Assembly (NCBI GenBank): GCA_963971405.1
Contig: OZ020492.1
Span: 10,528,151 to 10,592,150, forward strand
Length of the DNA stretch: 64,000 bases
Direction of reading: 5' to 3'
Source: Psococerastis gibbosa
Taxonomy: Eukaryota > Arthropoda > Insecta > Psocodea > Psocidae
The notes under the pieces were generated by a model. It was not told the origin of the DNA and searched no databases. It saw nothing but the letters and a program-made list of their open reading frames with translations. Both the position numbers and the translations under genes were made by a program. Shown here one piece after another: positions 22,109 through 34,535 of the stretch; positions within the stretch are counted from its first letter, which is position 1; each line of letters opens with the position of its first letter.

Positions 22109-24734
22109 ATAGGCGAGCCTACAATCATCTCTTGAGAAAAGTTGAGGAAGTGCCAGGAAACAGGAGTACAAGAAGACCGAAGATGGCCCTGCCGAGAAAG
22201 ATTCAGACAGATAAGAAACAACTCAAATTATCCCACCAAGACGCCTTTGATAGAGAGCTGTCTTGTGCCAATGGTGTTCCACTGTAGGGGAAAAAGCGCG
22301 GAAAAAGTAGATGTTTCTTTGTTTAAAAAAGGTTAGTTGCGTACAAACAATTTAATGAATGTATCCGACTATAATCTCTCCAATCGCCCCACTAAGTAAC
22401 CTGATAGGTACTTGTATCGAGTTACGACACGTCTCCGATTGCAAGGTGTGTAGAGACGCACAAGTACAAGCACCCTACCACCTTGCCACCGAAGTCGCTT
22501 CGATGTAGATTGTAGAGTAACTTTTCAGAATTATTTACATGGAACAACATTTAAACACTTCCCAAGATAAATTTGAACTTTCCTTCTTCTATTCTTAATT
22601 GCCAACCTGTCGTAACCCAAAATTCAAGTTATTAACAAAACCGAGTTATAAAATTATCATTGGCATAACCATCTACAGTACTTCTGTTACGCAGTCGGCG
22701 ACAGCAGTGAACTCAGCTTCATAGCTGGAGAGCGCAATAATGGGTTGTTTCGCCAATTCCATAACATATTACTATTACTTTATATAGCACAAAAGAAAGA
22801 AGAAAGAAAATTGTCTTTATTTTCCATACGGGCGAATTTTGGGCCTAGCAAAAGTGTTGTCTCGGTTTCACGAGTATCTGCAAACTGTCTCGAAATTTCT
22901 TCCGTCAATAGCAGCTTCTGATTCGACTGGATCTGCGAGAAACCCGTTCAGCAGTGGCATGAACATTTCTCCTAAATCACCTACTATCACCATATGCGGT
23001 AGACAACTTCTTCAGGTTTTAATATTGCTTGCTTGCTTGAAGACATCGGCGGGAATAGCATTTATTTTATTCTACAGGGCGCAGGTAGGCATGAATTGCA
23101 CATGTAACGCATAGGGTAGCAAACTGCTTTTTATAATAGCAAACACAATAATTTGGCGCATAAATAGTTACATTGAATTTGTACTAGTAGTACAATTTTG
23201 TAGTAGTTTTTACAATTTTCAACACACAGTTACCATGCCTACGGCTCTATACTTAACAAACCTTGCGGTGAAATAAAATATGTAATAAATAATTTGATTT
23301 ACTCTGAGATAAAATTGCTTAAAAGTTATCAGTTTAAAACTAAATTAAAATTAATGTACAACAACTAATGATTGGCACTCAAACCCCGGCTGTAGGGATT
23401 CTACATTCAACAAACCAGGCATTGGGTACCAACAGGACATTTTTCTCCGCAACCAACTCACCGCAAATAATAATTAAAATTATAAAAAACATTAATTAAT
23501 TGGCTGACTATATTCTTGAGCTAATTTCCTGCAACTTTGTCGCATAGAAAATGAACTCAAAAGATACTCCATCGCAAATTTAGGAGCAAAATACGAACGT
23601 ATCGTTAACTAGAGCCTAGGACGAATTTTCAAGCCTGTATTTAGGAAAAAGGCGATATTCGAACTACAAAATTCTGGCGCTAAATAAGTTGATATTTGAC
23701 AATACGCGTCCGTTCCGGGACACAGCTTTTTATAGCCTCAGGCCGACAAGAAGGTGGTTATTGTCAACCCTTCCCCACCTACATAAGCTCGCGCGGCATC
23801 GTGCGACCTCAGTTCTTAACCTATTGAGGCTCCACCAGGTGGGGTAGGGTAATTAAGCTCCAGGAGCAATTTCTTCCTTGATGGTAGTGTCACGGCCAGG
23901 AGTTAAGTTCATCCATTTTTGGGTGCTACTTTAGTAGGGTATTTTCTTGAGATCGACACACGATACCTGAAACAAAAAGATTAGTGTAAGATTTGTGTAC
24001 ATTGATTAGACTTTAGATGATTCCATTAAATAAACAGCTTATAAGATGTTCCATAAAGGGAAGGTTTGGATTAAAAAAAAAAAAAAATTACACGATTTAC
24101 TGTAAATGAAGAGAATATATCATTATTCTTCAATAATATAATGCCTAATTAACCAATCGGGTTAGTTTTTCACTCACATCAGAAGATTACAGACTTCAAG
24201 GGCAAGAGTGTGGCAATTTTTTTTTTTTTTAATATTAGCTGGTTTTAGCAATGCGCGCCTGAATAGGGTATATACTGATAGTGATTTGTACTAAAAGCCG
24301 CGGAACACTCATTAAAATGTGAAACCCCATTCAATTATTGCATTGAACCGACTTTTTCGAAATATCTCTGCAGCAAGTCAGGTTCTGGGGTTGATGTGAC
24401 TTGAAAAGTTCGCTCCAAAATAGTTTGCATATTTGTTAAGTTAGGTAATCGTTATTTTTATTCTAGAGAGCAGATACAAACAACATTTTCACGACAAAAA
24501 ATAATTATTGTAGCAGCTATTTTTTAGATAGGCTTTTTTAATGAAAGATCGAGAAGATAGCTCAATTTTTAAATAAAAAATCACATCACCATTATTGCTG
24601 ACATTCACTGTACAATAGATTATTAACTGGCTAGCCAAAAAACTATTTTTTGTGTAAATTAACTAGTACAAGCCTCTTCACGAAGAAACTCACATAAAAT
24701 AGTAACATCGAATCTAGTAGAACAGCAGAAGCCT
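22109..24734. other. Intergenic DNA downstream of the 139-aa gene
   Basis: No exon or complete mobile element is recognised. A GAAA-rich tract near 22793-22813 resembles an element tail. The GC-richer stretch 23700-23960 (TATAGCCTCAGGCCGACAAG) has no frame or partner that I can identify. Confidence 0.35.
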
Positions 24735-25007
24735 TTAAACAGTATTGACACTTTCAATAGCTTTGAGGTGTTTCTTTGCATATTTCAGTTTTGCCCAAAC
24801 GCCTTTGCACATATTCCTTAGCTTGGTGTCCTTCAACTCATGAGCGACCAGGTGCTGTTGCACGATGATTTCCTTGGCTACGGTAAATTGTCCTTGCTGA
24901 AGGAGACTGAGCGCCAGAAACAGTCGGCATCGAGCAATAAGCGGTTTGTCACCAAGATGTAGAGCTATCTGGAATTGCGCTTTGGAAATATTGCCCGCTG
25001 TTTCAGC
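24735..25007 (-). CDS. Exon 2 of the 139-aa conserved protein
   Basis: 90 codons from AETAGNISKAQFQIALHL to HLKAIESVNTV, then TAA. It includes LRNMCKGVWAKLKYAKKH. It has no in-frame stop and its codon use looks like real coding sequence, unlike its surroundings. Confidence 0.87.
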   Translation of the reverse strand, partial: AETAGNISKAQFQIALHLGDKPLIARCRLFLALSLLQQGQFTVAKEIIVQQHLVAHELKDTKLRNMCKGVWAKLKYAKKHLKAIESVNTV

Positions 25008-28000
25008 CTGGAAGAAATAAATTGTTTTCGAATTAATCGTCAGTATTAATTGTGCACAAAAATGAGAATTTAAAAATTTACGCTTTCATAATCAGGCGCG
25101 GATACAAGGGGGGAGGCAGGGGGCGGAGGAAGCAGCTGCCTACTCTTATACCCATATAAGTTATTCATTTCCGTTGGCGCTAGGTCTGCGGAGTCACGGA
25201 GGCTAGAGTATGTTCTAGCCAGGGTCTAAGAACCCAGTAGGATCTGGTTATGGTGTACCATGCTCTTTTTCACAGCCACGGTATACTCTGCAGGAGTGAT
25301 CAGTGTTTTTCTGCTACAAAAAAGCTTTCAGGATTGTAGCGTCCGGTAGCTGGAGGGACAACTGCAGGCCTCTGTTTGCATCTATGGGCATACTAACTGT
25401 GTATAGCCAATATATAATAATAATGTCCTCTTTTTACTGTAGGTACATAAAAGCAAATCTAGATCTAGAAATACTATCCATACACAATACAAGGAATACT
25501 GAACTTTTTAAATTAGTCCATTTCTTCCTTCTCCAATTCGGCAATGAGACGCTATAACGCCATACCCAGTAGCTAGATTTAATAAAGATCTTTCAGGATT
25601 CAAGTACGAATTGAGCAGAAGATGATGGAATACCCACTGTATAGTAAGGAAGAATTTGGGGAAATAAGTTGGGGTACAAAAAACATAACTTGGTAAAGGT
25701 AAAGCTACCCCGCAGTTCAAAAAGTCTGATGAAAATGCATATAACGTGGAAGGCAAACGTCCCATTGGCAAGATAATTTATATTTTAAGCAAGGGTTAGT
25801 TTAATAACATGCCTCTGACCTTTTCCTTTCACAAAATTTGCCAATCCCCCCAATTACACACTCGAATATTTATTCGGTCGAATAAATATTCAACCGAAGA
25901 AATATTCAGACCAATTATTTTGAGAAATGAAAGTATCACACACTTGAATATTTCTTGGCTTGTGCTACGTTTATTAAATGTCAAGGGAAAGAAATATAAG
26001 CAAAATCAACTTTTGTTGACGTCGGAGAACGAAAAAAAAAACCTTAAAGTCAAAGATCTTCTAATAAAACTTTTTAAACCATGGATGAAAATATTAATGA
26101 ATACATTTAATGCGGAGAGTTGCTCCTACTCTGTGCAGGAATTTATAATTTAGACTATTTAGGACAACTAATTTTTTTGGGCAATTTTTTATTGACAACA
26201 TCTAGAACCTACGTCCTACATTGTATTGTACCTTACGGTTAAAAATGAAATCAATATTCTATTGTAACTTCGTCACGCTGTTAGTGACGATAGTAACTTT
26301 TTACTTTAGGCATTGTCGATTGTGGCTAAGCCCCAAAGACAAAAGGTGACGAACGGACGAGTAGACAGAAATCACGGGGAAATAAATGCATCATTAATCT
26401 TTCTATTAATTTTCTCTTGCGAAGCGAGACGCTTAAATTTATTTATATAATTTGGGATTAGTTTATCTTATAAATGCTCCTCTAGCTGGTTTAATTCAAA
26501 TAATAATTTGGTCATTTCCATTATCCACTTCACATTAGGCGCCATATTGAAAACGTTTGTTTATGTGTTGGCGTTGGTCCTTGGTTGCCATCAATGCCAT
26601 GGTTGGTTTGTTTAAAAAATTATTGGATCGAATTTAAGGCGTGTGTCTTATATTCGATCGAATATTCAATTGAATCTCAATTTTTGTTATTACACGTTCC
26701 AATTTTTATTCAACCAATATTTATTGGATCGAATATTGGACCATTGTCCATGATTCGAGTGGGTAATTGGGGGGAATGCAATAATTCTACATAAAATGGG
26801 TTGTAAGTAAATAATTATGCTTCGCCGACCTTTAATTTATTCAGAAATGTGTTTCTCTAAATAAAAGAACCAGTCCGAATTTACACGAACATGCCTTTCA
26901 ATTTATGAACTAGTAGTTAGAGATAATGAGTTTTTCCATGGTAAATACTTTCACTATGGTTAAATTTCGGATCCCTCGAGGGGAAGGGGGGAGTCCGGAC
27001 CCCTGGACGCCCTCTGGATACGGCTCTATCCCTAAGCACTGAATAAATCGTTGGCATTTCATATTATAGGACGGGCAGACCAATACATTACCACTATGGC
27101 GCCCATTCCACCGACCGGCTAGGGATATTTACAAAAACAGTGACGTGGTAGCAGACATTCAAGACTTAGGCGGGGTTTCCACCGACCTCGCATTGCAAAA
27201 TTGACGGAAATGTTTATTTTCCTCTATGCCATAGTTAAAATTGATCAATGATCATAGAGTAAAATCACAAACACACAAACTAAAATTAAAAAATGGCGTC
27301 ATGGGATATGTTAAGTACAAACATTTTAATCGATTTCTATAAAAAGAAAAATTCTAATTTCCGTCAATGTCATTTGCATTCTGCAATGCGAGGTCGGTGG
27401 AATCGCCACCTAAGTCATGAATGTCTGCTACCACGTCACCGTTTTTGTAAATAGCCCTAGCCGGTCGGTGGAATGGGCGCCTAAGTAATAATGCCACGGC
27501 ATTTTATATAATTTCTTCAAAAAATAATTTTTTGCATAGAACCAAATATTTTTTTTGGAAAGCAACCTATTTGATTTTGTTACTCTATTGAACACCTAAA
27601 ACATACCTGAAGGTATCATCGATAGAAAGGTTCCACAGAAAAATTATTTTTTAGTCCTTTTTCATAATAAATAATTAAAATCGACTTTTTTCATTCTATT
27701 ACTAAGCCAACCTAGCGGAGTTAGGGCTATAAGCCCTCTCTTACACTCAACTAGGAAAGCCCGGGACCACCTGCTTTACATGCCCTCCGAGGCATGGCCA
27801 GAAAATGTAGCAAGTGTGGGACTCGAACCAACAACCTTTTGGGTGAAAGTTGGAGTCCGTTCCACTACTCTACATGTCCTGACAATAACTCAATTTCTTT
27901 TTTTTTACCTTACTACTATCAAGGAGCAAGCGACCCACCGCATTTTGTTAACATTAATAACAACTACAATGTACGTGAATTTAAAAGAAATCGTTGAAAC

Positions 28001-28996
28001 CGTTTTTGAGAAATAATTGTTTTAGACGTTTTGTTTTTTTGTTTTTTTGAGAATAAAACCCCCCCCAAAATTGAGTTAGCCCAAAATAAAAAAAAGTACA
28101 GTCTCGAGGTAGGTATGCTTTTTGTAAACCTACACGCCAAATTTCATCAAAATCGACCGAGTAGTTTGCCCGGAAATCGATGAACAGACAGACTTTAATT
28201 GTCTAATGGTCGTAAAGATGACTCCTGGATTGCCAGCTCGGAGTACAGTGCACTCCAATAACACACGATCGGCAAAAGGGTTTGATATGCCTAGGTGTCG
28301 CCTAAACAAGTTGAGGGAGTCTTATCCGATACTTGCACACAGGCTTTACAATAAGCTACCATTTTTAGTAAGTCAGTTGGATCCAGCTTGTTTCAGAATA
28401 TACATTAAGAGCAGACTTATTGACGCCTCACTATATAATTTGGATGATTGCGACCCCAGGAGCTGGACTATTTAAGTACCTCCTCCTTCTTTTTACAAAA
28501 CCCTCTCGGGTGGCTATTTTTGTTTGACACGGTCGATCCGGCTCTGGCTGGTCAGGGACTCTAATTATTGTATTGTATTGTATTGTACAAAGCGACAGAC
28601 GGACAGACAGACATTTCGTAAAAACCACTTTTTGGGGTTCCTCAAAACGTGTAAATCCGTTGAAATTTCGGAATTGAAAATTTTGACCATCACAAAGTAC
28701 TTGTACTAGGCCTACGTATAAATTGGAAAGCAATAATAATAATAAATAAACGATACATAATTATTTTATAAGGGGTAGCTTAACTAGAGCTTTACCCATA
28801 ACTCCTATCAGTTGGTCATAAAGTATAAAAAGGAAAAGCGTCAACTTACAAAGTTAGGAAACATATCTCCCAGTGATGAGAAGGCACCGCCGAGAGTGGA
28901 CAAATATGCCATGACTGAGTCCAAAATAAAGCGCTTGCCAACCAAATGTAGCAGTCGTTTGTTCCAAGCATAGTCTATAATGGCGAACTCGCTCAT
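24735..28996 (-). CDS. Small conserved protein of unknown function, two exons, 139 aa
   Basis: Exon 1 is 28850-28996 (49 codons, starting MSEFAIIDYAWNKRLL) and exon 2 is 24735-25007 (90 codons plus TAA). The donor is GTAAGT and the acceptor TTCTTCCAG, joining in phase 0. The protein is mostly helical. Exon 1 has VGKRFILDSVMAYLSTLGGA; exon 2 has SKAQFQIALHLGDKPLIARC and LFLALSLLQQGQFTVAKEII. The helical hairpins of the second part resemble a TPR-like repeat. I think it belongs to a small animal family named only by ORF numbers, but I cannot name it with confidence. The ATG follows a TTACTTCCAG acceptor-like site, so an upstream 5' UTR exon is likely. The 3.8-kb intron is filled with transposons. 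Confidence 0.85.
25846..26774. mobile_element. 929-bp inverted-repeat element, AAT target duplication
   Basis: The left end CCCCCCAATTACACACTCGA matches the reverse complement of the right end at about 20 of 22 positions. AAT flanks both sides. The subterminal sequence is a cluster of palindromic TATTCGNNCGAATA motifs. I identify no transposase; the 114-codon frame inside is AT-rich and unlike known families. It lies in the intron of the 139-aa gene. A 169-bp deletion derivative is at 35906-36074. Confidence 0.8.
27098..27481. mobile_element. 380-bp fold-back MITE, copy 2 (inside HINE copy 2)
   Basis: Same outer ends (GGCGCCCATTCCACCGACC) and inner inverted shell as 12953-13332. The flanks are TAT on the left and TAA on the right, an imperfect 3-bp duplication. 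It interrupts the HINE where intact copies are continuous. Confidence 0.87.
27665..27885 (-). mobile_element. tRNA-derived SINE-1, copy 2 (inside HINE copy 2)
   Basis: On the minus strand the head has a box-A-like GTAGAGTAGTGG and a box B GGTTCGAGTCCC. The body ends in AGGTTGGCTTAGTAATAGAA with an AT-rich tail (27665-27680). Confidence 0.87.
28194..28587 (+). mobile_element. LINE 3' end with TTGTA tail, inserted in a HINE
   Basis: The open frame 28206-28475 reads LRESYPILAHRLYNKLPFLV then FRIYIKSRLIDASLYNLDD and a stop. This resembles the extreme C-terminus after a LINE reverse transcriptase. A 3' UTR of ~110 bases and an ATTGT microsatellite tail follow. The insertion point is inside the HINE GACA repeat. 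Confidence 0.7.
28850..28996 (-). CDS. Exon 1 of the 139-aa conserved protein
   Basis: 49 codons from MSEFAIIDYAW to SSLGDMFPNF, ending at a GTAAGT donor. The frame stays open upstream to 29308, but that part lacks the conserved look and is preceded at 28998 by a plausible splice acceptor, so I place the start at 28996. Confidence 0.82.
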
Positions 28997-29575
28997 ACTG
29001 GAAGTAAGATCCACCTTGATGTATATGTATTTCCTATGCATCGAAGAGCAAAAACGTTTCAAGAGCAAGGCTCTGAACGAGCCCGATGATTGTATGACAG
29101 AAATAAGAGCGTGCCAATTAGCGGGTGTGTAAGTGGCAATGATGCCAAAAATATAGCTACACTCCTGCGGATATATTAAATCACAATATGTAGCACATTC
29201 TCTGGAAATAAACCATGTTCCGGCATTAAAATCACATTCATAGACACAAAACACACACAATTCTTCCATAGATTTCAGACAATACATTGTTTTTTTGAAG
29301 ATAATCAATGCTATATCACAGCTTAAATGGACTAGTTATACATTAAATCAATAGTTTTGTTAATTCCACTTTATTTTCTTTTACTAAAATGCAATTCACT
29401 TGTATATTTAAATTTAAAATTTTCATTTGACGCCATTGGCGTCCTCGCCCTTGCGATTAGTCATCAACCACAGGCATAATAAGCAGTGAAAATAACTTTG
29501 TTGAATACTTTTATGTTGAAAAGCTATGTGCAAGCTTTTAAACACATATACAGTTTGTAAATATTTTTAAAATGT

Positions 29576-29721
29576 GGCGCCTATTCAACCTACGTCAATA
29601 GCGCATAGTAAATGTGGTATTGACGTGGTAGCAGATATTTTTAGACTGTCTTTAATGTCTGCTACCACGTCAATACCACATTTACTATGCTGCACTATTG
29701 ACTTAGGTGGAATATGCGCCT
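29576..29721. mobile_element. 146-bp fold-back MITE, nearly perfect hairpin
   Basis: Arms of about 65 bases begin GGCGCCTATTCAACCTACGT. The centre holds TATTGACGTGGTAGCAGATA and TTTTTAGACTGTCTTTAATG, then the inverted TGTCTGCTACCACGTCAATA. It lies just upstream of exon 1 of the 139-aa gene. Confidence 0.87.
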
Positions 29722-29892
29722 ATGTCAATTTTCATTTCTGACACGTATTAATTGCAATCCATACTTATACTCATATATAAGACCCACGGATAAACTCAAC
29801 GCCGGCGACTGGCGACCAAAGAACTTATATAATTGTGGCGACACAATTTGGGAAATTTTTCAGTAGAGCAAACTCTGCAAAGGGGTATTTAA

Positions 29893-30276
29893 GGCGCCCA
29901 TTCCATTGACCGGCTAGGGCTATTTCCAACAACGGTGACGTGGTAGCAGACATTCAAGACTTATGTAGCGTTTCCAACGACCTCGCATTGCAGAATGCAA
30001 ATGACATTGACGGAAATTAGAATTTTTCTTCTTATAGAAATCTATTAAAATGTTTGTACTTAACATATCCCATGACGCCATTTTTTAATATTAGTTTATT
30101 TGTTTGTGATTTTACTGTATGATCATTGATAAATTTTAACTATGGCATAGAGGAAAATAAACATTTCCGTCAATTCTGCAATGCGAGGTCGGTGGAAACG
30201 CTACCTAAGTCTTGAATGTCTGCTACCACGTCACCGTTGTTGGAAATAGCCCTAGCCGGTCAATGGAATGGGCACC
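29893..30276. mobile_element. 380-bp fold-back MITE, copy 3 (reverse orientation)
   Basis: The outer ends GGCGCCCATTCCATTGACC and the inner GTTTCCAACGACCTCGCATT shell match copies 1 and 2. The central sequence is inverted relative to them. The flanks are TAA and TTA. Confidence 0.87.
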
Positions 30277-31352
30277 TTAGGAGAAGGTGGCTATAGACAG
30301 TAGACAATAGACAATATTATAGTTATTTCACTATTACCTCAATGCACAATGCAATGCAGGTTCTCGACGTCGCCAATAGTAAATAGCCTAAAATAATTAG
30401 TTGTCTTAAATAGCCTTAAGATAACAAAAAAAGTTGTTAAAAATTATCTACTCAATCTTAGAACCATCTATAAATTAGTGCACGGAAATTAGACAACTGC
30501 ATGGCTCTCATTCTCAATATAATGTAATCTTGTAATCAATCTAAGCAGGTAGGCGACAAGCATATTGCAGTTTCGTTCAAAGCTCCTGCAATTTTTTGGT
30601 TCTGCACTTTTTTGAAAGATGTGTTTCAATAAGTAACTTTGGAGCAGAAAAACTAGACTGTCAAGTTTAGGGACTCCATTAACTCACTCACGGAGTAAGG
30701 ACAACACCCCTGGAACATTGCCTTATATATATATATTGTGGACTTAAAGGGAACTTAAGCCTATATTGATTGAGGTGCTCACGGAGGAATTTATACATAT
30801 ATATATATATTTAGTAGGAACATTGTTAATTTCTTAGTGGGTTTGTTGTATAATTAATTTATTTTTGTATTGTATGAAATATATTTCTTTCTTTCTTTCT
30901 ATAAGGGGCTTGAAGCTGACTGCACGCAGTTATACAGTTTTCCCTTCGACACACCTAGGTATGAGTGTCTCAGCGTCGGAAATGTTTTGAGATGCCTTTA
31001 GAAATAGACGGTTTTTTTCACAAGCTAATCATCAACCCATTGGCTATAATTTTCCAAGCGCGTCGCCGGCGTTGCAACCGTCCGTGTCTACCGAGCCTCA
31101 GTTCCAATTAACTTTCTTCTACTATAGCCTACTCTTGTAGGCATCGGCTTACTTAAATTACGCAACAGCTCTTCCCTAATAGGCTACATTATAAGGCAGT
31201 AAATTAGAATATAGCCTACAATTTGTTCTATGCTATTTTGACAACGGTACCTTCCTAGCTATATACTAGACCTAGATTTATTATATTTTAATGCATCAAT
31301 CGCGACACATGGTAATTTATCTAGTATGACTTAACACTCACTTGTAATTCAA
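30277..31352. other. Intergenic DNA with microsatellites
   Basis: No gene. TA repeats lie near 30725-30737 and 30798-30812. A CTTT run at about 30882-30900 follows GTATTGTATGAAATATATTT and looks like a LINE or SINE tail. Confidence 0.4.
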
Positions 31353-31580
31353 ATAAATAAATAATGACTTTTGTGCAATTAATAAGCCAACTCTGCGGAG
31401 TTAGGGCTATATAGCTATTAAACCCTCTCTAATACTCTACTAGGAAGACCCGGGACCAGCTGCTTTACATGCCCTCCGAAGCACGGCCAGAAAATGTACC
31501 AAGTTTGCTGGGGCTCAAACTAAGAACCATTCGGGTGTAAGTAAGAGTACATACCACTGTACTTTATATTATGTCCTGCT
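31353..31580 (-). mobile_element. tRNA-derived SINE-1, copy 3 (diverged)
   Basis: Same body as the other copies (GCCAACTCTGCGGAGTTAGG, GACCCGGGACCAGCTGC), with many changes and a worn box B. The tail is an AAATA repeat. Confidence 0.8.
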
Positions 31581-33613
31581 CAACCAAGTAGTAATAACAT
31601 AAAAAAGTACCTTCTGATTTACGGATAGGTACGTTGGCATATTATGATGATTCAATGGGCAAGTTCAGGTCTACAGAACGCCCTGCAATTGAATATATTA
31701 ATAACAGTGCTGCCTACGATGAATGAAAAACGAGAAATAATTGTAGTTTTTATTACAAATCACAAATCGGTACAACGAAATGATTTATGATTAAATATAT
31801 CGCCATTCATTAAACTTACTTTGCCTGAAGTTTTATTTCTGTTCAATAAAAAGATTTAGGCCTATTTACAGTATTCACAGCTTATTTAATAATTCTTAAA
31901 GTAATATTAAGTAGTACATACTAATGTTTTTTTTTGCATACAATATGATTTACAATGAACGGTCTTGAGAACTGTAGGACAGTAGGACCTACCTGTAGAG
32001 GAATGTAGGTACACAAAAAGGAGGCATGCAATTAGGCAGGAATCTGCAAAAACTAGGTTATACAACCATGTAAATTTCGCTGTTTTACATGGTTTTTTTA
32101 ATTTATAAATTCGTGGGGTTACTACTTACGCAACTATGACACGGGCTCACTCGCAGTGATTTTCTCGCAATTGTGACGTACACAGTCGCGGCACTATGAA
32201 TAAGGTTAAAATACACTGGCAGCGGCGTAACAGCCATTGATCGTCTTCGCGGACTTGGAGTCAGTTTATTATTTTATTTATTTATTTTTTATTATTTTTA
32301 CCGCATTACAGAAATAGTCTATTTGTCGGAAAAGGTCTTTGCCAAGAAGACACGTCAGCTGCTAGGCATAATCTGCCCTTTTCACGTTCAAAAATTAATG
32401 GACCATTAGTGTTTATTTGATTTCATGACATGTTTGTTAGCTAGTAAAATTTTCAGTAGTGGGCTAATATGAAAATTTTTCCCAGACCTTTCATAATATG
32501 TTTAAATACTTCAGCTATTGAAGGAAAAATTTTCTGCAGTATCGGTAGTACTTGATTTTTTGGATGGCTATTAACCTACCTACATCTAGTAATTTTGTAG
32601 AATTTTATAATAATTGAATGTTAATTCATTACGTTTTTCACAATTTTGGGGATCCTTTGACACACCAGTAGTATGGGCTTGATTAAAAGTACATATTTCT
32701 ATTGTAAAAATATTTCACGCCACCGATAAACTATTGATTTTCAATGTTTCCAAAAAATGTCTGTATAAATTATTAAGCTATTACTTTAGTGAATGAAGAA
32801 CCACCAAAAACGCGTACATAACCAAAAAAATTCAGGAATTCTAAGAATTACAAAAGCATGAAAAATCCTCTCTGTCAGACGTGGGGAAACTACTATATTA
32901 GTTGACTGTCTTTGGTAGAACCGGATAACCGTGTTTTTCTTTATCTAGCAATGGAGGTTTAGTACGGCATATTTCAGTCCTGGAATAGCCTACAATCCTA
33001 GCCTACAATGCGATAGGTGGGGTTGTCTTTTGGTTGAAAGAACGGAAAACGCCATGCTCGACAACGCACTGAGGGTCTAGACCTGAGGACTAGTGGAGTG
33101 TCCTCTTTCATGTCCACTGTTCATTAAGGGGTGTTATGGCCTTTCATTTTCTATTTTATTTCCCCTATCGATGAAGATGGCTCCCATTAGTGTCGAGTGG
33201 ACCCATCAATCTGGCCCTGGTTCACATAGTAAGAAAGAAGAAAAAAAAAAGAAAATTGTCTTGCCCATTTGCCCACTCTTACAATTAACCCATAATAAAT
33301 TATACAATACCTAAACTATACAAATTTAACCAAATAATAAAAAGAGTAAATAGCCTATTCAAAAATTAAACTAACAGACCATTTACTTAGTTGGTTTATC
33401 TCAACCAACTGGCCTGAAATACTGAAAGAAGGTAGTTTTATTTATTTACACGTTCATGTCGTGGGCTCGATAGTAGACGATTCCTGCTCATACCGTCTCC
33501 ACGCAATGGCCTGCTCCAATTTGGTATGATAAAGCGGATCATAACCTACAACTTAATTACGAATTTGCGATAATTAATTAGCGATAAGAATGTTTGGAAC
33601 CAATAACTCTTTT
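31581..33613. other. Intergenic DNA without recognised genes
   Basis: No exon was recognised in either strand. A GAAA-rich tract with AAAATTGTCTT near 33226-33260 resembles the tail at 22793-22820. The rest is AT-rich unique-looking sequence. Confidence 0.35.
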
Positions 33614-34440
33614 TGCTTTCCAATTTATACGTAGCATAAGGAAAGCTTTGTGATGGTCGAACTTTTCGATTCCGAGATTTCAACGGATTTACACGTTTTG
33701 AGGTCCCACGAACCCAAAAAAGTGGCTTTTACGAAATGTCTGTCTGTCGCTCTGTCTGTGCGTCGATTTCCGGGCAAACTACTCTGTCGATTTAGATGAA
33801 ATTTGCCGTGTAGGTTTGCAAAAATCATACCTCGGGACCATTTTTTTATTTGGTGCTAACTCAATTTTGGGGGGTTTTATTATCAAAAAACTCCAAGAAA
33901 CGTCTAAAAAAATTATTTCTCAAAAACGGCCCCAAGAATTTCTTTTAAATTCACATATATTGTAGCCGTCATTAATGTCAACAAAATGCGGTGGGTCGCG
34001 TGCCCCTTGATAGTTTGCTTCTGGGGGTAAAAAATAAAAATAACTAAATTTTCATAAATTTTCACTAAAAAATAATTTTTCTGTGGAACCTTACTATCGA
34101 TGATTTCTACCTTCAGATATGTTTTAGGTGTTCAATAGAGTAGCATAACCAAACAGGTTGTTTTTCCAAAAAAAATTTGGTTCTGGGCAAAAATTTCTTT
34201 TTTTGAAGAAATTATGGAAAATACATTGCCTGCCTTGTCATTGTTACTACTGTTACTGTTCGTTCCAGAATATGCAATTGAGTTTTAAGGGGTTTTTAAT
34301 ATATTGAGATGACCCCCCCCCCCCCCCAAGGGATCCGAAATTTAACCATAGTGAAATTATTTACAATGAAATGAACCATTATGTCCATCGAATACTTTAT
34401 AAATTGGAAAGCATTTTCGAGTAAACTAGGACCGTTTCTT
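33614..34440 (+). mobile_element. HINE-like element, copy 3 (complete)
   Basis: Uninterrupted 827 bp, from TGCTTTCCAATTTATACGTA to TAAATTGGAAAGCATTTTCG and the CGAGTAAACT hairpin region. It has a GTCT microsatellite near 33738 and a run of 15 C at 34313-34327. It is a good reference for reading the interrupted copies. Confidence 0.85.
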
Positions 34441-34535
34441 GGTAATTTGCAGTCAGCCTACCATGTACTTTATTGCACTGATTTTACACTAATATCACTA
34501 AGTAATGAACCTAACCCATAATGAGAAACGGTGAA

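Larger units (their letters stand above)
26867..28732 (-). mobile_element. HINE copy 2, interrupted by a MITE, a SINE and a LINE
   Basis: HINE segments lie at 26867-27097, 27482-27664, 27886-28193 and 28588-28732. Joined, they follow the order of the uninterrupted copies, from the 3' hairpin end at left to TAAATTGGAAAGCA at right. The interruptions are a 384-bp MITE, a SINE-1 copy and a LINE tail inserted in the GACA microsatellite. Confidence 0.85.

Noticed and set aside
28997-29308. Upstream extension of exon 1 of the 139-aa gene (about 104 extra codons)
   Set aside because: The composition looks non-coding, the conserved block begins at 28996, and an acceptor-like TTACTTCCAG lies right at the junction.
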